This document shows, piece by piece, positions 14,664 to 22,522 of a stretch of 28,310 nucleotides of DNA; the stretch's first letter is position 1, and every line of letters starts with the position of its first letter. Where the stretch lies: positions 1-28,310 of the forward strand of contig DEKJ01000059.1 in assembly GCA_002353825.1 (NCBI GenBank), read 5' to 3'. The notes below the pieces were generated by a model. It did no database searches, was not told the DNA's origin, and saw only the letters and a list, made by a program, of their open reading frames with translations. The translations under genes and the position numbers were made by a program. The stretch comes from Prevotella sp. UBA2725 (lineage in GTDB: Bacteria; Bacteroidota; Bacteroidia; Bacteroidales; Bacteroidaceae).

Positions 14664-15296
14664 TTATTTATTCATTGATCCGATAGGGAAGAGGCCATAG
14701 AGGCTGGCATCAATCATATCGGTGATTTTCCGGAAGTCCTCTTTGTTCTCTTCGAAGTGGATCTTGTCTCCATCAATGGTGATGACTTCACCATCGTAGG
14801 ATGACATCCAGTTGTCGTAGCGTTTCTGCAAACCTGTGAGATAATCGATGCGAATTGATTTCTCGTAGTCACGTCCTCGTTTCTCAATGTGTCTGACAAG
14901 AGTAGGGATAGATGAGCGGATATAAATCATCAACTGTGGCTTCTTGACGAGTGACATCATCAGGTTGAAGAGGTCAGTGTACGTCTCGAAGTCCCGATCT
15001 GACATGTAACCCTGGTCATGGAGGTTCGGTGCGAAGATGCAGGCATCTTCATAGATGGTGCGGTCCTGAATGATGGTGTCGCTGCTTTGAGAAATCTCTA
15101 CCACTTCCTTGAAGCGTTTGTTGAGGAAGTAAATCTGGAGATTGAAAGCCCAACGACTCATATCGTGGTAAAAGTCCTCAAGATAAGGATTGTTATCCAC
15201 GGGTTCGAATCGCGGCGTCCATCCGTAGCGGTTGGCGAGAAGCTTAGTGAGCGTTGTTTTTCCGCTGCCTATATTTCCTGCTATAGCGATATGCAT
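14664..15296 (-). CDS. Deoxynucleoside kinase (copy 1)
   Basis: A 210-residue P-loop kinase of the dNK family, which phosphorylates deoxynucleosides to monophosphates for nucleotide salvage. The P-loop GNIGSGKTT is at 7-15, a substrate-binding EPV follows at about 36-38, and the DR motif in IIQDRTIYED marks the catalytic/substrate region. The RHIEKRGRDYEKSI stretch forms the arginine-rich lid. The length is normal. The next gene upstream (15318-15947) is a clear paralogue with the same MHI(A/V)IAGNIGSGKTTLTK start, separated by 21 bases. In Gram-positive bacteria such pairs form dAK/dGK heterodimers with different specificities; a similar arrangement here is inference. Base preference cannot be read from the sequence. 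Confidence 0.9.
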   Translation of the reverse strand: MHIAIAGNIGSGKTTLTKLLANRYGWTPRFEPVDNNPYLEDFYHDMSRWAFNLQIYFLNKRFKEVVEISQSSDTIIQDRTIYEDACIFAPNLHDQGYMSDRDFETYTDLFNLMMSLVKKPQLMIYIRSSIPTLVRHIEKRGRDYEKSIRIDYLTGLQKRYDNWMSSYDGEVITIDGDKIHFEENKEDFRKITDMIDASLYGLFPIGSMNK

Positions 15297-15317
15297 TGTT
15301 GTCTTCTGAAATGTGTT

Positions 15318-15947
15318 TTATGCGAACAGACTTCTGTTATTCAAGTCTATTTTCTTATTGATGGCTGACGTGATATATGCAAAGTCTTCTTTGTTATGCA
15401 AGAAGTCAAGGCTTTCTACGTCAATCGTTATTTTCTTACCTTTATATTGTCTTTGAAAGAACTTATCGTACCGGTCGTTGAGGTTCTTGAGATAATCAAG
15501 CCGCATGTTTTGCTCATAGCCTCGTCCGCGTTTATGAATGTTGTCTACGAGATGGGGTACTGATGCTTTCAAGTAAACCATGAGGTCTGGTTCTTCTACG
15601 ACCATCATCATCGACTTGAAGAGCCCCATGTAAGTCTCAAAGTCGCGGTCCGACATATTGCCCATGTCGTGGTTATTTGCCGTAAAGATGTATACACCTT
15701 CATAGATAGAGCGGTCCTGGATGACGGGCTTGGTCGTTTTTCGTATCTCCAGCAGATCGCGGAACCGTTCCTTGAGGAAGTATACCTCTAAGTTGAGTGC
15801 CCACCGGTTCATATCCTTATAGTAATCTTCGAGATAAGGATTATAGGTGACACTCTCCAGTCGTATATCCCAGCCGTAATGCTTTGCCAGCATCTTCGTG
15901 AGCGTTGTCTTTCCGCTGCCTATGTTACCTGCTATGACGATATGCAT
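15318..15947 (-). CDS. Deoxynucleoside kinase (copy 2)
   Basis: A 209-residue paralogue of the adjacent kinase. The P-loop GNIGSGKTT is at 7-15, the DR motif appears in VIQDRSIYEG, and the lid is HKRGRGYEQNMRL. The substrate-side segment differs (ESVTYNPYLED versus EPVDNNPYLED in copy 1), so the two may have different nucleoside preferences. The start codon overlaps the stop codon of the AAA_28-CYTH gene by one base, a sign of tight translational coupling within the operon. Confidence 0.9.
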   Translation of the reverse strand: MHIVIAGNIGSGKTTLTKMLAKHYGWDIRLESVTYNPYLEDYYKDMNRWALNLEVYFLKERFRDLLEIRKTTKPVIQDRSIYEGVYIFTANNHDMGNMSDRDFETYMGLFKSMMMVVEEPDLMVYLKASVPHLVDNIHKRGRGYEQNMRLDYLKNLNDRYDKFFQRQYKGKKITIDVESLDFLHNKEDFAYITSAINKKIDLNNRSLFA

Positions 15948-17032
15948 TATTTCAGACTGAGATTATAGTTATAATATTCCTTGTCGCCGGTGATGTCTTT
16001 TACTATCTGGATATTTTCCGGCAACTTTACTTCTTCGCCTTCCGTGATACCTTTCGTCTCAAGGATGACAAGTCCGTCGAGCCGATCTAGATACTGGTCA
16101 AGCTCAAAATACTGTCCTTCGTAGATGAAGCTCGTTCGCTTCTTATGTATGGTATGGCGGTAGGGGTCCGACTGTGTCAGCAGTGACTCTGCGAGGGCAT
16201 TGCTCACTTGTCTTTCGGTCTCTATTTCTTCATTCCCGTTGACACGACGTTTAGTCGTATGGATGTTGATGAACTTTCCCTTCTCCCATTCGCGTCTGCG
16301 GAGTCTCACTTCTGTCCCAGGGTCAGAGACAAGATATGTCTGCCAAATCTCGCTCTCTACAGGGTTGGGGATTGTACCGCCTGTGACCTTGACGATGTAT
16401 TTTCTTTCCTCGGTGATAACCTGAGGAATACCGAGCACACTACTAATCTCTTTCAGTACACGGTTGATCTTGGTATCGAAGTTGTCGTGGTTATTGATAA
16501 CGCGTAGATGAGGATGCCCAGCCCATGCCCTTACTATTTTTCGGTCGAGCTGACGGGCTTTGTCCAGACCCTCAGTACGCACTTCGTTGGTGGTCGTGTT
16601 ATAATATTGCTCGGCACCATCAGCAGCTGAGACAAGGTGTAGCACAGCATCATAACGGTCGAGGAGCTGCTGGTTTGTGACATTGCAGAGAGACGTAATC
16701 TTCTCCCACATCTCTTTGGGAAGATAGGTTGAGATATCAAGGGCACCCCGGTCACAGACGATGACCACGGGCTTATCAATAGTCTGTGCCATCGCCATGA
16801 AGTAATCTTCAAGAGCGAGCTGCGTCTTGAGCGTATCTTTCTCACCTTCGTAGAACCAGTCTTGGTTCTTTGTCAGATAGTCCATTCCTGCTTGAAGAAA
16901 GATGGTCGGAACCTCTGGGATTGTAAAGACCTTAAAGCCCCGGCTTGAGAAATAATCCATTATTCTCACCAAGGCTGTGGTCTTGCCAGCACAAGGCCCA
17001 CCCGTAAGTACTATCTTTTTTACGTCTTTCAT
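15947..17032 (-). CDS. AAA_28 P-loop NTPase fused to a CYTH-like domain (TTD14-like)
   Basis: A 361-residue protein with two parts. Residues 1-190 form a P-loop kinase-like domain of the AAA_28 type: Walker A GGPCAGKTT at 11-19 and VIVCDRGALD as the Walker B/DRG motif. Residues 205-350 look like a CYTH/triphosphate tunnel domain, with IVKVTGG.IPNPVESEIWQTYL, EVRLRRRE, and YFELDQYLDRLDGLVILETKG, where alternating charged residues line the strands. The same fusion is known in the eukaryotic TTD14 GTP-binding family. A CYTH domain binds or hydrolyses triphosphates, so a nucleotide or polyphosphate substrate is plausible, but the reaction is unknown. It is the first gene of the operon and is followed with a one-base overlap by two dNK genes, which suggests nucleotide metabolism. 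Confidence 0.8.
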   Translation of the reverse strand: MKDVKKIVLTGGPCAGKTTALVRIMDYFSSRGFKVFTIPEVPTIFLQAGMDYLTKNQDWFYEGEKDTLKTQLALEDYFMAMAQTIDKPVVIVCDRGALDISTYLPKEMWEKITSLCNVTNQQLLDRYDAVLHLVSAADGAEQYYNTTTNEVRTEGLDKARQLDRKIVRAWAGHPHLRVINNHDNFDTKINRVLKEISSVLGIPQVITEERKYIVKVTGGTIPNPVESEIWQTYLVSDPGTEVRLRRREWEKGKFINIHTTKRRVNGNEEIETERQVSNALAESLLTQSDPYRHTIHKKRTSFIYEGQYFELDQYLDRLDGLVILETKGITEGEEVKLPENIQIVKDITGDKEYYNYNLSLK

Positions 17033-17051
17033 GTATGCGCATATTTTATCG

Positions 17052-17082
17052 CAAAGTTAGTGATTTCTTCTCTTAACACAAA
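17052..17082 (-). promoter_or_regulatory. Promoter of the AAA_28-dNK-pseudokinase-TPR operon
   Basis: On the minus strand, TTTG (17082-17079), a 19-base spacer and TAACTTTG (17059-17052), a clean match to the Bacteroidetes consensus, 19 bases before the ATG at 17032. The -33 element lies within the T-tract of the terminator of the upstream M13 gene. Confidence 0.75.
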
Positions 17083-17130
17083 ACAAAAAGCGCGAAATCG
17101 CAAATAAATGTTTATTTACGATTCCGCGCT
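17081..17130 (-). terminator. Strong terminator of the ABC-F/M13 peptidase unit
   Basis: On the minus strand, two 20-base arms (17130-17111 and 17108-17089) pair with only two mismatched or wobble positions around a 2-base loop and are followed by TTTTTGTTT (17088-17080). It separates the M13 unit from the operon that starts at 17032. Confidence 0.85.
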
Positions 17131-17143
17131 GTATAAGCGGAAG

Positions 17144-17165
17144 GCTCTGCCGAGGGCGGCAGAGC
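17144..17165. repeat. Second hairpin downstream of the M13 gene
   Basis: GCTCTGCC (17144-17151) pairs perfectly with GGCAGAGC (17158-17165) around a 6-base loop. There is no T-run on either side. It lies between the M13 stop codon and the strong terminator and may protect the 3' end of the mRNA. Confidence 0.65.
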
Positions 17166-17206
17166 ACAAAACTTGACCAGAACTTGGAGCTGAGCTCTTG
17201 CGTAGA

Positions 17207-19252
17207 TTACCAGAGCTGCAGGCGCTCGTTCTCGGGCAAGTACATCTTGTCACCTTTCTTCACACCGAAAGCATCATAGAAAGCCTGGATGTGCGGCAGG
17301 GCGCCATTGACACGCCACTCTCCGAGTGCATGCGGGTCACGCTTCACGCGGTTGCGGATCTCCTGGTCAGTGATGTTCTGTCCCCAAACGCCGGCATAGG
17401 CAATAAAGAAGCGCTGCTCGGGCGTGAAGCCGTCTTCCGTCTTGAGAGGATGGTTCTTCGTAGCATCCTTGAAGGCGTTGAAAGCCACCATTAGACCTCC
17501 GTGGTCGGCAAGGTTCTCACCGAGCGTGAACTTACCGTTGCTGTGCAGGCCCGGCAGCACCTCTATAGAATCGAAGTAGTCGGCATAGAGCTTAGCGCGC
17601 TTGTCGAAGTTCTTGGCATCCTGAGCCGTCCACCAGTCGTGGAGGTTTCCGTCAGCATCATATTGGCGGCCCTGATCGTCGAATCCGTGAGTCATCTCGT
17701 GACCGATAACCACACCAATGGCGCCATAGTTGAAGGCTGCATCTGCCTTAGGATCAAAGAACGGGCGCTGAAGGATGCCGGCAGGGAAACAGATTTCATT
17801 AGTTGTCGGGTTATAATAAGCGTTGACAGTCTGTGGGGTCATGAACCACTCGTCCTTGTCGACAGGCTTACCAGCCTTGTCTGCAATCATCTTGTCGTTG
17901 GCGAAGACACGCGTAGCGAGAAGATTCTCAAAGTAGCTCTTCTTTGGGTCGATGGTCAGCTTGGAATAGTTAGTCCATTTGTTAGGATAGCCGACCTTCA
18001 CATAGAACTTGGAAAGCTTGATAAGAGCGTTTTTCTTTGTAGAGTCGCTCATCCATGTCTGTGCCTCAATACGCTCACCAAGGCTCTTCTGCAAGTTCTT
18101 GATGAGAGCTTCCATCATACGTTTTGACGACTCGGGGAAGTACTTCTCGCAGTACATCTTACCGAGAGCCTCTCCCATAGCGCCGTTGACAGCATTTGTG
18201 GCACGCTTCCAAAGAGGATAATCCTCTTTGCGACCTGACATCGTACGGCCGAAGAAGTCGAAGTTAGCTTCGCGGATGTTGTCGGAGAGTGCGCTAGCTG
18301 AAGCGTTGATGAGATCCCACTCCATGATAGCTTTCCACTCATCGGCAGTCATGACTGAAGCTAACTTGTCAAGGCCGTTGAAGAATGAAGGCTGACCGAC
18401 GTTCATCTCCTGGATGTAAGTGTCGTTGATGCCCTCAGCGTTAGCGAGCTTACGCAGAGGAATGCTAGGATAGTTGCTCTCAAAGTCTTTGAGCGACATC
18501 TTGTTGTAGTTAGCCTGCGGGTCACGGAGCTCTGTGTTGCTCTTTGAGATGAGCGCCAGTTCTGTCTCAAATCGGAACACGTCAGCGGCTTTCTTCTCGG
18601 CATCAGCCTCGTTGAATCCGTAGAGCTTGAACATTCTGACGATATGCTTCTTGTAAGCCTCACGGATCTTGCGTGTAGCCTCGTCGTTGTTGACATACCA
18701 GTCTTTCTGACCGAGCGTCAGACCACCCTGAGAGAGTTGGAAGATATTGTTCTTCACGTTCTTATCATCGGCAGCGAAGTAAGAACCGAAAGGCTGTCCG
18801 AGGCCGATCTTCGCGTATTTGAGCTGCAGAGCCTGAATATCCTGAAGATTCTTGGCTGCTTCAATCTCGTTCATGTACGGCTTTACGGGAGCCAGGCCCT
18901 CACGGTTACGACGGGCAGAGTCGAGGGCGAGCTTATAGAAGTCGCTGAGTTTGCGGTCGGTCGTTCCTTCAGCATATTTCTTCTTCGTAAGTGTAGTAAG
19001 GATGCTGCTGACCTGCTTGTTCACGTTCTCCTGCAGCATGTCGAAGGAGCCGAACCGACTGTAGGCAGCAGGCAGCGGATGGAGTTTCTGCCATCCACCG
19101 GTAGCAAACTTATAAAAGTCTTCCGTGGGCTTCACGCTGCGGTCGAGGTTTGACAGGTCAAGTCCCGACTTTGAAATGCCACTCTTGGCGCCGGCACTGA
19201 TAACGGGTGCTACAGCCATCATAAGCATTGGTAAATAATGTGTTATTCTCAT
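17207..19252 (-). CDS. pepO: M13 (neprilysin/PepO-type) zinc metallopeptidase
   Basis: A 681-residue secreted endopeptidase that cleaves peptides outside the cytoplasm. It has a signal peptide (about 1-20, ending VISAGA). The M13 N-terminal domain has the D.YKFATGGWQK start. The catalytic part includes substrate-binding NAYYNP (477-482), the zinc motif HEMTH (518-522) and the third zinc ligand E579 in GENLADHGG. The C-terminus ENERLQLW ends in the Trp typical of the family. Length and motifs are complete. It lies 22 bases downstream of the ABC-F gene and is probably transcribed from that promoter. Bacterial PepO proteins digest small peptides, which fits an asaccharolytic or peptide-using oral or gut anaerobe; the actual substrate is unknown. 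Confidence 0.93.
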   Translation of the reverse strand: MRITHYLPMLMMAVAPVISAGAKSGISKSGLDLSNLDRSVKPTEDFYKFATGGWQKLHPLPAAYSRFGSFDMLQENVNKQVSSILTTLTKKKYAEGTTDRKLSDFYKLALDSARRNREGLAPVKPYMNEIEAAKNLQDIQALQLKYAKIGLGQPFGSYFAADDKNVKNNIFQLSQGGLTLGQKDWYVNNDEATRKIREAYKKHIVRMFKLYGFNEADAEKKAADVFRFETELALISKSNTELRDPQANYNKMSLKDFESNYPSIPLRKLANAEGINDTYIQEMNVGQPSFFNGLDKLASVMTADEWKAIMEWDLINASASALSDNIREANFDFFGRTMSGRKEDYPLWKRATNAVNGAMGEALGKMYCEKYFPESSKRMMEALIKNLQKSLGERIEAQTWMSDSTKKNALIKLSKFYVKVGYPNKWTNYSKLTIDPKKSYFENLLATRVFANDKMIADKAGKPVDKDEWFMTPQTVNAYYNPTTNEICFPAGILQRPFFDPKADAAFNYGAIGVVIGHEMTHGFDDQGRQYDADGNLHDWWTAQDAKNFDKRAKLYADYFDSIEVLPGLHSNGKFTLGENLADHGGLMVAFNAFKDATKNHPLKTEDGFTPEQRFFIAYAGVWGQNITDQEIRNRVKRDPHALGEWRVNGALPHIQAFYDAFGVKKGDKMYLPENERLQLW

Positions 19253-19274
19253 ATTATTTGATTTAATAAAAGTC

Positions 19275-21227
19275 TTATTCTAAACTTTCAAGTGCTTCCG
19301 ATAGTTCCATCCATCGGTCGTTCTCCTTGTCGAGCGCGTCTTTGGTCGTTGTGTATTCAGTGACGAGCTTCATGTCGCTGGCATTCTTCGGGTCCATGAG
19401 CAAGGCGTCGAGTTCCTTTAGTCTTGCCTCCATGGATGCGATCTTTTTCTCCGATTCTGCCACAGCCTTTTTCGCCTTGTTGATCTTCTTCTGCCGTTCC
19501 TTGTGTTCGGCATAAGATTCTACGTGTTCGGGCTGCTTTGGAGTGGTATCGGCCACAGGCTTCGGCTGAGGCTGTTCAACGGTCTGTTGAGCCTGCTGCA
19601 CTTGTTGCTCTTGTGCTTGCTGCGCATTCTGACTCCTAATCCAGTCGTACACGCCGCCGAGATGCTCTTTTACCTTGCCACCGCCAAACTCGAAGACCTT
19701 GGAGACCAGTCCGTCGAGGAAGTCACGGTCGTGGGAGACGATGATAGCGGTGCCGTCGAAAGCCTTGATAGCCTCTTTCAGCACATCTTTTGAAGGCATG
19801 TCAAGATGGTTGGTCGGCTCATCAAGGATAAGCAGGTTGACGGGCTCAAGCAACAGTCGGATCATTGCCAGGCGGGAGCGTTCGCCGCCACTGAGCACCT
19901 TGACCTTTTTCTCGGATATCTCACCACCGAACATGAAGGCACCGAGGAGGTCGTTGATTTTCAGACGCATGTCGCCTGTAGCCACCTCGTCTATCGTGTC
20001 GTAGATGGACAAATTCTCGTCGAGCATCTGAGCCTGGTTCTGTGCGAAATAGCCAATCTCCACATTGTGGCCGATTTTCAGTTTGCCGGTAAACGGAATC
20101 TCACCCATGATACATTTGACAAGCGTCGACTTACCCTCACCGTTCTTTCCGACGAAGGCAACCTTTTCGCCACGTTTGATGGTCATGTTCACATGTGAGA
20201 AGATGACATGGTCACCATAGGCTTTGCTCACTTCATCGCAGATGACAGGGTAATCACCGGAGCGTAGGCATGGTGGAAACTTCAGATGCATCACTTTATT
20301 GTCAACTTCGTCGACTTCTATTGGGACGATTTTTTCCAACTGTCGTATCTTCTGCTGTACCTGAACGGCCTTGGTAGCCTGATAGCGGAATCGCTCAATG
20401 AAAGCCTTGGCATCGGCAATCTCTTTCTGCTGGTTCTGCCAGGCTCTGATCTGTTGTTCGCGGCGCTCCTTGCGTAGCACGAGATATTCGTTGTATTTCA
20501 CCTTGTAGTCTTCCACGTGTCCACAGGTGATCTCCAGCGTGCGGTTGGTCACATTGTTGATGAACGCACGGTCATGGCTCACAAGCAGCAAAGCAGCCGG
20601 TGAGTTCATGATAAACTGCTCCAGCCATTGAATGGACTCGATGTCGAGATGGTTCGTCGGCTCATCGAGAAGCAGCACGTCGGGTTTGCGAAGCAGAATC
20701 TTTGCTAGCTCAATACGCATACGCCAGCCACCGGAGAACTCGCGCGTGGGGCGGTCGAAATCGGAGCGCTCAAAGCCTAAGCCGGTGAGAGTGCGCTCGA
20801 TGTCAGCCTCATAATTGTCGCCACCCATGAGCTGATAGCGCTCATGCTCCTGGGTGAAACGCTCGACAAGCTGCATATACGAGTCGCTCTCATAGTCGGT
20901 GCGGTCCGCCATCTCCTGCTCCATCTTCTTCAGTTCCGCCTGCATCTTCGTCCGGCCGGCAAAGGCCTTGCGGGTCTCTTCGAGGACCGTGGTGTCGTCG
21001 GAGAGTTTCATCACCTGTGGCAGATAGCCTATCTCGCAGTTGTTCGGTATCCCGATGGTACCTGATGTAGGTTTCTGCAGACCGCAGATTATCTTGAGCA
21101 TCGTTGATTTGCCGGCGCCGTTCTTGCCCACGAGGGCAATACGGTCATGATCGTTGATAACATAACTGATATCATGAAACAATGGGCGCGTGCCAAACTC
21201 AACGGTGAGGTTGTCTACTGAAATCAT
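19275..21227 (-). CDS. ABC-F family ATPase (Uup/EttA-like)
   Basis: A 650-residue soluble protein with two ABC ATPase domains and no membrane segment. ABC-F proteins act on the ribosome in translation regulation or antibiotic protection, not in transport. Domain 1 has Walker A GKNGAGKST (34-42), signature FSGGWRMR and Walker B LLLDEPTNHLD. Domain 2 has GKNGEGKST, LSGGERSR and LLILDEPTNHLD. Between them is the charged P-site tRNA-interaction linker (RKERREQQIRAWQNQQKEI ...). The C-terminal about 120 residues are a Gln-rich stretch and a coiled coil, like the DNA/rRNA-binding tail of Uup. A housekeeping role is more likely than resistance, judging from the chromosomal context. It heads a unit with the M13 gene. 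Confidence 0.92.
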   Translation of the reverse strand: MISVDNLTVEFGTRPLFHDISYVINDHDRIALVGKNGAGKSTMLKIICGLQKPTSGTIGIPNNCEIGYLPQVMKLSDDTTVLEETRKAFAGRTKMQAELKKMEQEMADRTDYESDSYMQLVERFTQEHERYQLMGGDNYEADIERTLTGLGFERSDFDRPTREFSGGWRMRIELAKILLRKPDVLLLDEPTNHLDIESIQWLEQFIMNSPAALLLVSHDRAFINNVTNRTLEITCGHVEDYKVKYNEYLVLRKERREQQIRAWQNQQKEIADAKAFIERFRYQATKAVQVQQKIRQLEKIVPIEVDEVDNKVMHLKFPPCLRSGDYPVICDEVSKAYGDHVIFSHVNMTIKRGEKVAFVGKNGEGKSTLVKCIMGEIPFTGKLKIGHNVEIGYFAQNQAQMLDENLSIYDTIDEVATGDMRLKINDLLGAFMFGGEISEKKVKVLSGGERSRLAMIRLLLEPVNLLILDEPTNHLDMPSKDVLKEAIKAFDGTAIIVSHDRDFLDGLVSKVFEFGGGKVKEHLGGVYDWIRSQNAQQAQEQQVQQAQQTVEQPQPKPVADTTPKQPEHVESYAEHKERQKKINKAKKAVAESEKKIASMEARLKELDALLMDPKNASDMKLVTEYTTTKDALDKENDRWMELSEALESLE

Positions 21228-21258
21228 TCTTTTTACCTTATTCTATCTTATTCTTATG

Positions 21259-21266
21259 CAAAGTTA
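21259..21266 (-). promoter_or_regulatory. Promoter -7 element of the ABC-F gene
   Basis: On the minus strand TAACTTTG fits TAnnTTTG and lies 31 bases before the ATG at 21227. No good -33 TTG is found at the right distance. It is back to back with the ridA promoter at 21288-21318. Confidence 0.5.
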
Positions 21267-21287
21267 GTAATAATTATTGTAGAAACG

Positions 21288-21318
21288 TTGGTAGAATGGC
21301 ATAATTCAGTTACTTTTG
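21288..21318 (+). promoter_or_regulatory. Promoter of ridA
   Basis: TTGG (21288-21291), a 19-base spacer and TACTTTTG (21311-21318). The transcript should begin at about 21324-21326, exactly where the 13-bp tandem repeats begin. Confidence 0.75.
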
Positions 21319-21324
21319 CAATAT

Positions 21325-21363
21325 AACTCTTATAATAAACTCTTATAATAAACTCTTATAATA
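21325..21363 (+). repeat. Three perfect 13-bp tandem repeats in the ridA leader
   Basis: AACTCTTATAATA is repeated three times without mismatch (21325-21337, 21338-21350, 21351-21363). The array starts at the predicted transcription start and ends 22 bases before the ATG. Copy number could vary by strand slippage and change leader length, mRNA structure or initial transcription. Confidence 0.9.
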
Positions 21364-21385
21364 AACGAATTATTAAAAACGAATC

Positions 21386-21763
21386 ATGATGAAAGCAATT
21401 AGTACATCCAAGGCACCAGGAGCAATAGGTCCTTACAGTCAGGCTATTCGCACTGGTAATCTTATCTTCGTCAGTGGTCAGCTGCCTGTTGATCCTACCA
21501 CTGGTAACTTCGCAGAGGGCGGTATCAAGGAGTTGACCCGTCAGAGCCTGCTCAATGTACAGCATATCCTTGAGGAGGCAGGAACAGATATGGCTCATGT
21601 GGTGAAGACAACCGTCTTTCTTGCAGACATGGCCGACTTTGCCGATATGAACGAGGTCTATGCTCAGTTCTTCGAGGCTCCTTTCCCCGCCCGCTCTGCT
21701 GTAGCCATTAAGACGCTGCCGAAGAACGCACGCGTAGAGATTGAGTGCGTTGCTGAGGTGTAA
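21386..21763 (+). CDS. ridA: RidA family reactive enamine/imine deaminase
   Basis: A 125-residue protein of the Rid (YjgF/YER057c/UK114) family. RidA hydrolyses reactive enamine and imine intermediates made by PLP enzymes such as threonine dehydratase, protecting them from damage. Diagnostic features are GAIGPYSQAI, VSGQLPVDP, the VKTTVFL..M.DF..MN.VY block, PARSAV with the substrate-binding Arg at 107, and the terminal RVEIECVAEV with the active-site Glu at about 120. It likely works as a trimer in the cytoplasm. ATG occurs twice in a row (21386 and 21389) and either could be used. It is a single-gene unit on the plus strand, with its own promoter, a repeat-bearing leader and a terminator lying inside the convergent plsC gene. 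Confidence 0.95.
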   Translation: MMKAISTSKAPGAIGPYSQAIRTGNLIFVSGQLPVDPTTGNFAEGGIKELTRQSLLNVQHILEEAGTDMAHVVKTTVFLADMADFADMNEVYAQFFEAPFPARSAVAIKTLPKNARVEIECVAEV

Positions 21764-22522
21764 CTATTGGTCGTCGTTCTCGACGTATCCTTGATATTCA
21801 GCTACGAGGCCAGACATGACGGCTTCGTAGCTTTTTTCTTTCAGATTCTCTATGTTCTCCCGTCCCTTGCCGATAGGGTAGATAGGCTTGTGGATAGTGA
21901 GCTTCAAAGGGTGCCAGTTGACCCAGTGCCAGTCTTTCATGCGTGGCATGATGTCGAATGAGCCGTTGATGGTCAGAGGACAGACGGGGAGGTCGAGCTC
22001 ATCGGCCAACATGAAAGGACCACGGCGGAAGAAGCCCATATGTCCGGTGAACGTACGTGCGCCTTCCGGGAAGACAACGACCGACATGCCTTCTTTCAGA
22101 ATCTCACGCGCCTCGTCGTATGTCTTCCTGATTTTTGAAGGGCCGCGCTTGTCAACGATGATCTGATGCGAGGCCTTGCAGGCTGGTCCAACAACAGGAA
22201 TAGAGATGAGCCCTCGTTTCATCATCCATTTGAAGTTGCGGTTCAAGAAACCATAGATGAGGAAAATGTCGAAAGTCCCTTGGTGATTGGCAACAAAGAC
22301 GTAACTCTGCCCCACTTTAAGGTTCTCCCTACCTTCTACCTTGACGGGCAACAGCAAAAGTTTACACGTGAGCCATGCCCACAGGTGACCGGGCCAGTAG
22401 CCCCAGAAGTTACCACTGCCAATGGCGCAACCAATGATGGTGGCTACACCTAAAAGGATGGTATAGACGAGGAAGATGGGGATGACTATACAAAGTTCAT
22501 AGATGCGGTAGAGATACTTCAT
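21764..22522 (-). CDS. plsC: 1-acyl-sn-glycerol-3-phosphate acyltransferase
   Basis: A 252-residue membrane acyltransferase that converts lysophosphatidate to phosphatidate in phospholipid synthesis. The N-terminus has hydrophobic membrane segments at about 8-33. The catalytic motif NHQGTFD has H80 and D85, the glycerol-phosphate-binding motif FPEGART is at 151-157, and ICPLTI-like VCPLTINGS forms the fourth block. Its stop codon directly abuts the ridA stop codon with no spacer, and its last codons carry the ridA terminator on the other strand. The start overlaps the metallophosphoesterase gene by 4 bases, so the two are coupled. Some relatives acylate other lipids such as ornithine or glycine lipids, so the exact acceptor is not certain. 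Confidence 0.92.
   Translation of the reverse strand: MKYLYRIYELCIVIPIFLVYTILLGVATIIGCAIGSGNFWGYWPGHLWAWLTCKLLLLPVKVEGRENLKVGQSYVFVANHQGTFDIFLIYGFLNRNFKWMMKRGLISIPVVGPACKASHQIIVDKRGPSKIRKTYDEAREILKEGMSVVVFPEGARTFTGHMGFFRRGPFMLADELDLPVCPLTINGSFDIMPRMKDWHWVNWHPLKLTIHKPIYPIGKGRENIENLKEKSYEAVMSGLVAEYQGYVENDDQ
21801..21837 (+). terminator. ridA terminator inside the plsC coding sequence
   Basis: GCTACGAGGCC (21801-21811) pairs with GGCTTCGTAGC (21821-21831), 11 bp including one G-U, around a 9-base loop. Six T's follow (21832-21837). It has a classic rho-independent form on the plus strand and lies in the 3' end of plsC, so ridA mRNA is antisense to plsC over about 70 bases. Confidence 0.85.

Noticed and set aside
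19275..21227. Antibiotic-resistance ABC-F call
   Set aside because: The Uup-like C-terminal coiled coil and housekeeping setting give no support for a resistance role.
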